Of a DNA stretch of 64,000 nt, positions 62,439-64,000 are shown piece by piece; the stretch's first letter is position 1; each line of letters opens with the position of its first letter. Origin of the DNA: Bacillota bacterium (GTDB lineage Bacteria > Bacillota > Clostridia > Lachnospirales > Lachnospiraceae). Both the position numbers and the translations under genes were made by a program. Location: positions 94,313 through 158,312 of the forward strand of contig JAEZVF010000075.1 in NCBI GenBank assembly GCA_023443225.1, read 5' to 3'. The notes under the pieces were generated by a model. The model made no database searches. It was not told where the DNA came from and worked only from the letters and a program-made list of their open reading frames with translations.

Positions 62439-63689
62439 TTATGAAATGTGTTTGAATTTGTCAATGTTTTGTAAGTTGCCCACGAAAGAAATACTGCATT
62501 TTTCTCTAATCAGATATTGATTCGCAAATGCTATCACTTCTTCTGAATTCACTTCATTCACTTTACGAATTGTCTCTTCTAATGGAGTAATATAATTTTT
62601 ATAAAGTATAGATTTTCCATTACTGTTCATCCTGTTTTTTGCACTTTCATTTCCCATAATAAGTTCGGTCTTAATTTGTTCTTTTGTCATCGTAAGTTCA
62701 TCCTCTGTAAGACCACAATTCTTAATCTCTTCTATGATAGTAAAGATTTTATTTACTACCGGCTCTGTCTGTATTGGATTCATTGCCCCGTATACATGCA
62801 GCAATCCTGCTGTACGAAAGGAGCTTCCGTAAGAATAGATAGAATATGCAAGTCCTAGATTTTCTCTTATCTCTTGAAATAATCTGGAATTAATACTGCC
62901 TCCGAATACAGAATTTAATACGGTTAACACATATTTTTCCTCTGCATCTGCAATCACTGACTCAAATGCTAAGTTCAAATGCAACTGTTCTACATCTTTC
63001 TGTTTTGTATACATCGTAGTATGATAAACCGGTTTCGAGCAATCCAAACGCCTCTTGCCCTGGGGAATTGCAGCAAAATTCTTCTCTAAGAGTTCCATTA
63101 TTTCCTTCTCGTTAATATTCCCTGCAACCGATATGACCATATTCTCAGAAACATAATTTTCAGACATAAAATCTATGATTTCCTGCCTTGTGATAGATCT
63201 TACAGCTTTCTTCGTACCGGATATCTGATATCCTAAAGGATGATTATCCCATACCTTCATTTGTAGCATTTCATGAACCAAGTCTTCTGGAGAATCATCA
63301 TACATATCAATTTCTTCAATAATTACTCCCTTTTCTTTCTCTAATGATTTTTCATCTAAGAGAGAATGATTAAACATATCCCCAATAATTTCAATTGCAT
63401 CTGGTAAATGTTCATCTAATGTAATTGCATAAAAAGAAGTACATTCTTTGCTTGTATAAGCATTGATGTCCCCGCCTATCCTTGCCATATCATCCGCGAT
63501 TTGCTTTGCTGTTCTACTCTTAGTACCTTTGAAAAGCATATGTTCAATCATATGGGATATTCCATTATTCTTTGGATTCTCATTGGAAGAACCTACCTTT
63601 ACCCACACACCAAAGGCAGCACTACGTAAATAGGGCATCGTTTCTAAAACGACGGTAATCCCATTGGAAAGTTTGTTTTTGTATATCAT
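62439..63689 (-). CDS. M16-family zinc metallopeptidase
   Basis: 416 residues. The inverted zinc motif HxxEH is His46-Glu49-His50 (SHMIEHMLFKGT), with the distant Glu in a conserved KEKGVIIEEIDMYDD segment near residue 125. RLFQEIRENLGLAYSIYS in the C-terminal half is the matching conserved arm. Homologous to B. subtilis MlpA/YmxG, a cytoplasmic processing peptidase often near genes of cell-envelope or dipicolinate pathways. Upstream region 63690-63870 holds no gene. Confidence 0.92.
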   Translation of the reverse strand: MIYKNKLSNGITVVLETMPYLRSAAFGVWVKVGSSNENPKNNGISHMIEHMLFKGTKSRTAKQIADDMARIGGDINAYTSKECTSFYAITLDEHLPDAIEIIGDMFNHSLLDEKSLEKEKGVIIEEIDMYDDSPEDLVHEMLQMKVWDNHPLGYQISGTKKAVRSITRQEIIDFMSENYVSENMVISVAGNINEKEIMELLEKNFAAIPQGKRRLDCSKPVYHTTMYTKQKDVEQLHLNLAFESVIADAEEKYVLTVLNSVFGGSINSRLFQEIRENLGLAYSIYSYGSSFRTAGLLHVYGAMNPIQTEPVVNKIFTIIEEIKNCGLTEDELTMTKEQIKTELIMGNESAKNRMNSNGKSILYKNYITPLEETIRKVNEVNSEEVIAFANQYLIREKCSISFVGNLQNIDKFKHIS

Positions 63690-63870
63690 TCATTGTTTCC
63701 TCTCTGCTAGTTACTCTGTCAATTCTACCCTATTATGGCAAACAACATTACTGTAAATTGTATCATGATATATTGTAATATACAAGAATAGAATTCTCCT
63801 ACAATAGGCATTCTATCCGAATACAGCTTTATAATTTAATTAAAGAACTGATGAAAGTACCCACTCAAAA

Positions 63871-64000
63871 GGAAGGGGCTGTCGCACTAAGTATTAGTGC
63901 GCAGCTCCTTTTCTCTGCAAAAAAATAAATCCCAAACTTCGAAAAGTAAGGGATTTATGGTAAAATATTAGTATGCGAATACCAAATAGATTACCTAAAA
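63871..64000 (+). mobile_element. Possible left end of an insertion sequence (cut by window edge)
   Basis: GGGGCTGTCGCACTAA (63876-63891) resembles terminal repeats of IS1182/IS5-like elements. Its 3' part pairs with TTAGTGCGCAGCTCC (63894-63908) to form a hairpin, followed by TTTTCTCT. Another hairpin (AAATCCC/GGGATTT) and a TAAAAT box lead to an ATG at 63973 that opens a frame to the window edge (MRIPNRLPK). IS ends often carry such a hairpin to block outside transcription. A plain terminator is the alternative. Confidence 0.35.

Noticed and set aside
1..64000. CRISPR array, tRNA, rRNA or prophage
   Set aside because: No regularly spaced repeats, cloverleaf-like sequences, rRNA segments or phage structural genes were seen on reading both strands.

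Overview
The window is AT-rich, densely packed, and mostly transcribed from the minus strand. Its gene content points to an anaerobic, spore-forming, low-GC Gram-positive of the Lachnospiraceae type, close to Lachnoclostridium phytofermentans. This is an inference from gene families, not a database match. The supporting genes are a YtcP/LplB-type sugar ABC transporter, formate-tetrahydrofolate ligase, an FtsK/SpoIIIE-YlzJ-TepA group, a LysM-GH18 spore-type glycosidase, a short ispH-cmk-S1 block, and a 59-residue cysteine-rich protein resembling a family I associate with Lachnospiraceae.

Layout. 1-8 kb: a carbohydrate-uptake locus with a partial YesM-like sensor kinase, a lipoprotein solute-binding protein, two permeases, a small lipoprotein and a 1,040-residue phosphorylase-like enzyme. 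8-10.8 kb: a membrane protein, a flavodoxin and threonine ammonia-lyase. 10.8-26.6 kb: a long housekeeping run on the minus strand (ftsY, smc, rnc, acpP, plsX, cheR, S1, ispH, cmk, a flavoprotein, a GerMN lipoprotein, cinA, pgsA, rimO). 26.8-30 kb: two unrecognised genes and folD. 30.2-30.6 kb: the tail of a decayed WYL regulator. 30.7-38.6 kb: an aconitase-family hydratase, then a hexuronate cluster (kdgK, uxaA, a divergent LacI regulator, uxaC) with clear promoters and LacI/cre-like operators. 38.7-42 kb: a ferredoxin, CheY and CheX-like proteins, and pyrBI. 42-44.4 kb: an Fe/Mn superoxide dismutase and fhs. 44.6-48.2 kb: a HAD phosphatase, an unknown membrane protein and secDF. 48.3-50.4 kb: a TetR-controlled FMN-binding/flavodoxin redox operon and the small Cys-rich protein. 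50.4-59.6 kb: a PHP phosphatase, a membrane glycerophosphodiesterase, two tandem RimK-like ATP-grasp ligases, ftsK, uppP, ylzJ and tepA. 59.7-63.7 kb: LysM-GH18, metY and an M16 peptidase. The last 130 bases look like the edge of an insertion sequence.

How the parts work together. The left end imports and probably phosphorolyses an oligosaccharide. The hexuronate block takes glucuronate or galacturonate to 2-keto-3-deoxy-6-phosphogluconate; the uxaB and kdgA steps are not here. Both fit a plant-polysaccharide degrader. The centre carries translation, envelope lipid and chromosome-segregation functions. No CRISPR array, tRNA, rRNA or complete mobile element was seen.

The least explained items are a branched structured RNA upstream of plsX, a terminator that contains the superoxide dismutase ribosome-binding site, the tandem ATP-grasp pair beside a membrane phosphodiesterase, and a CheX-like protein with GspE-type N-terminal repeats.
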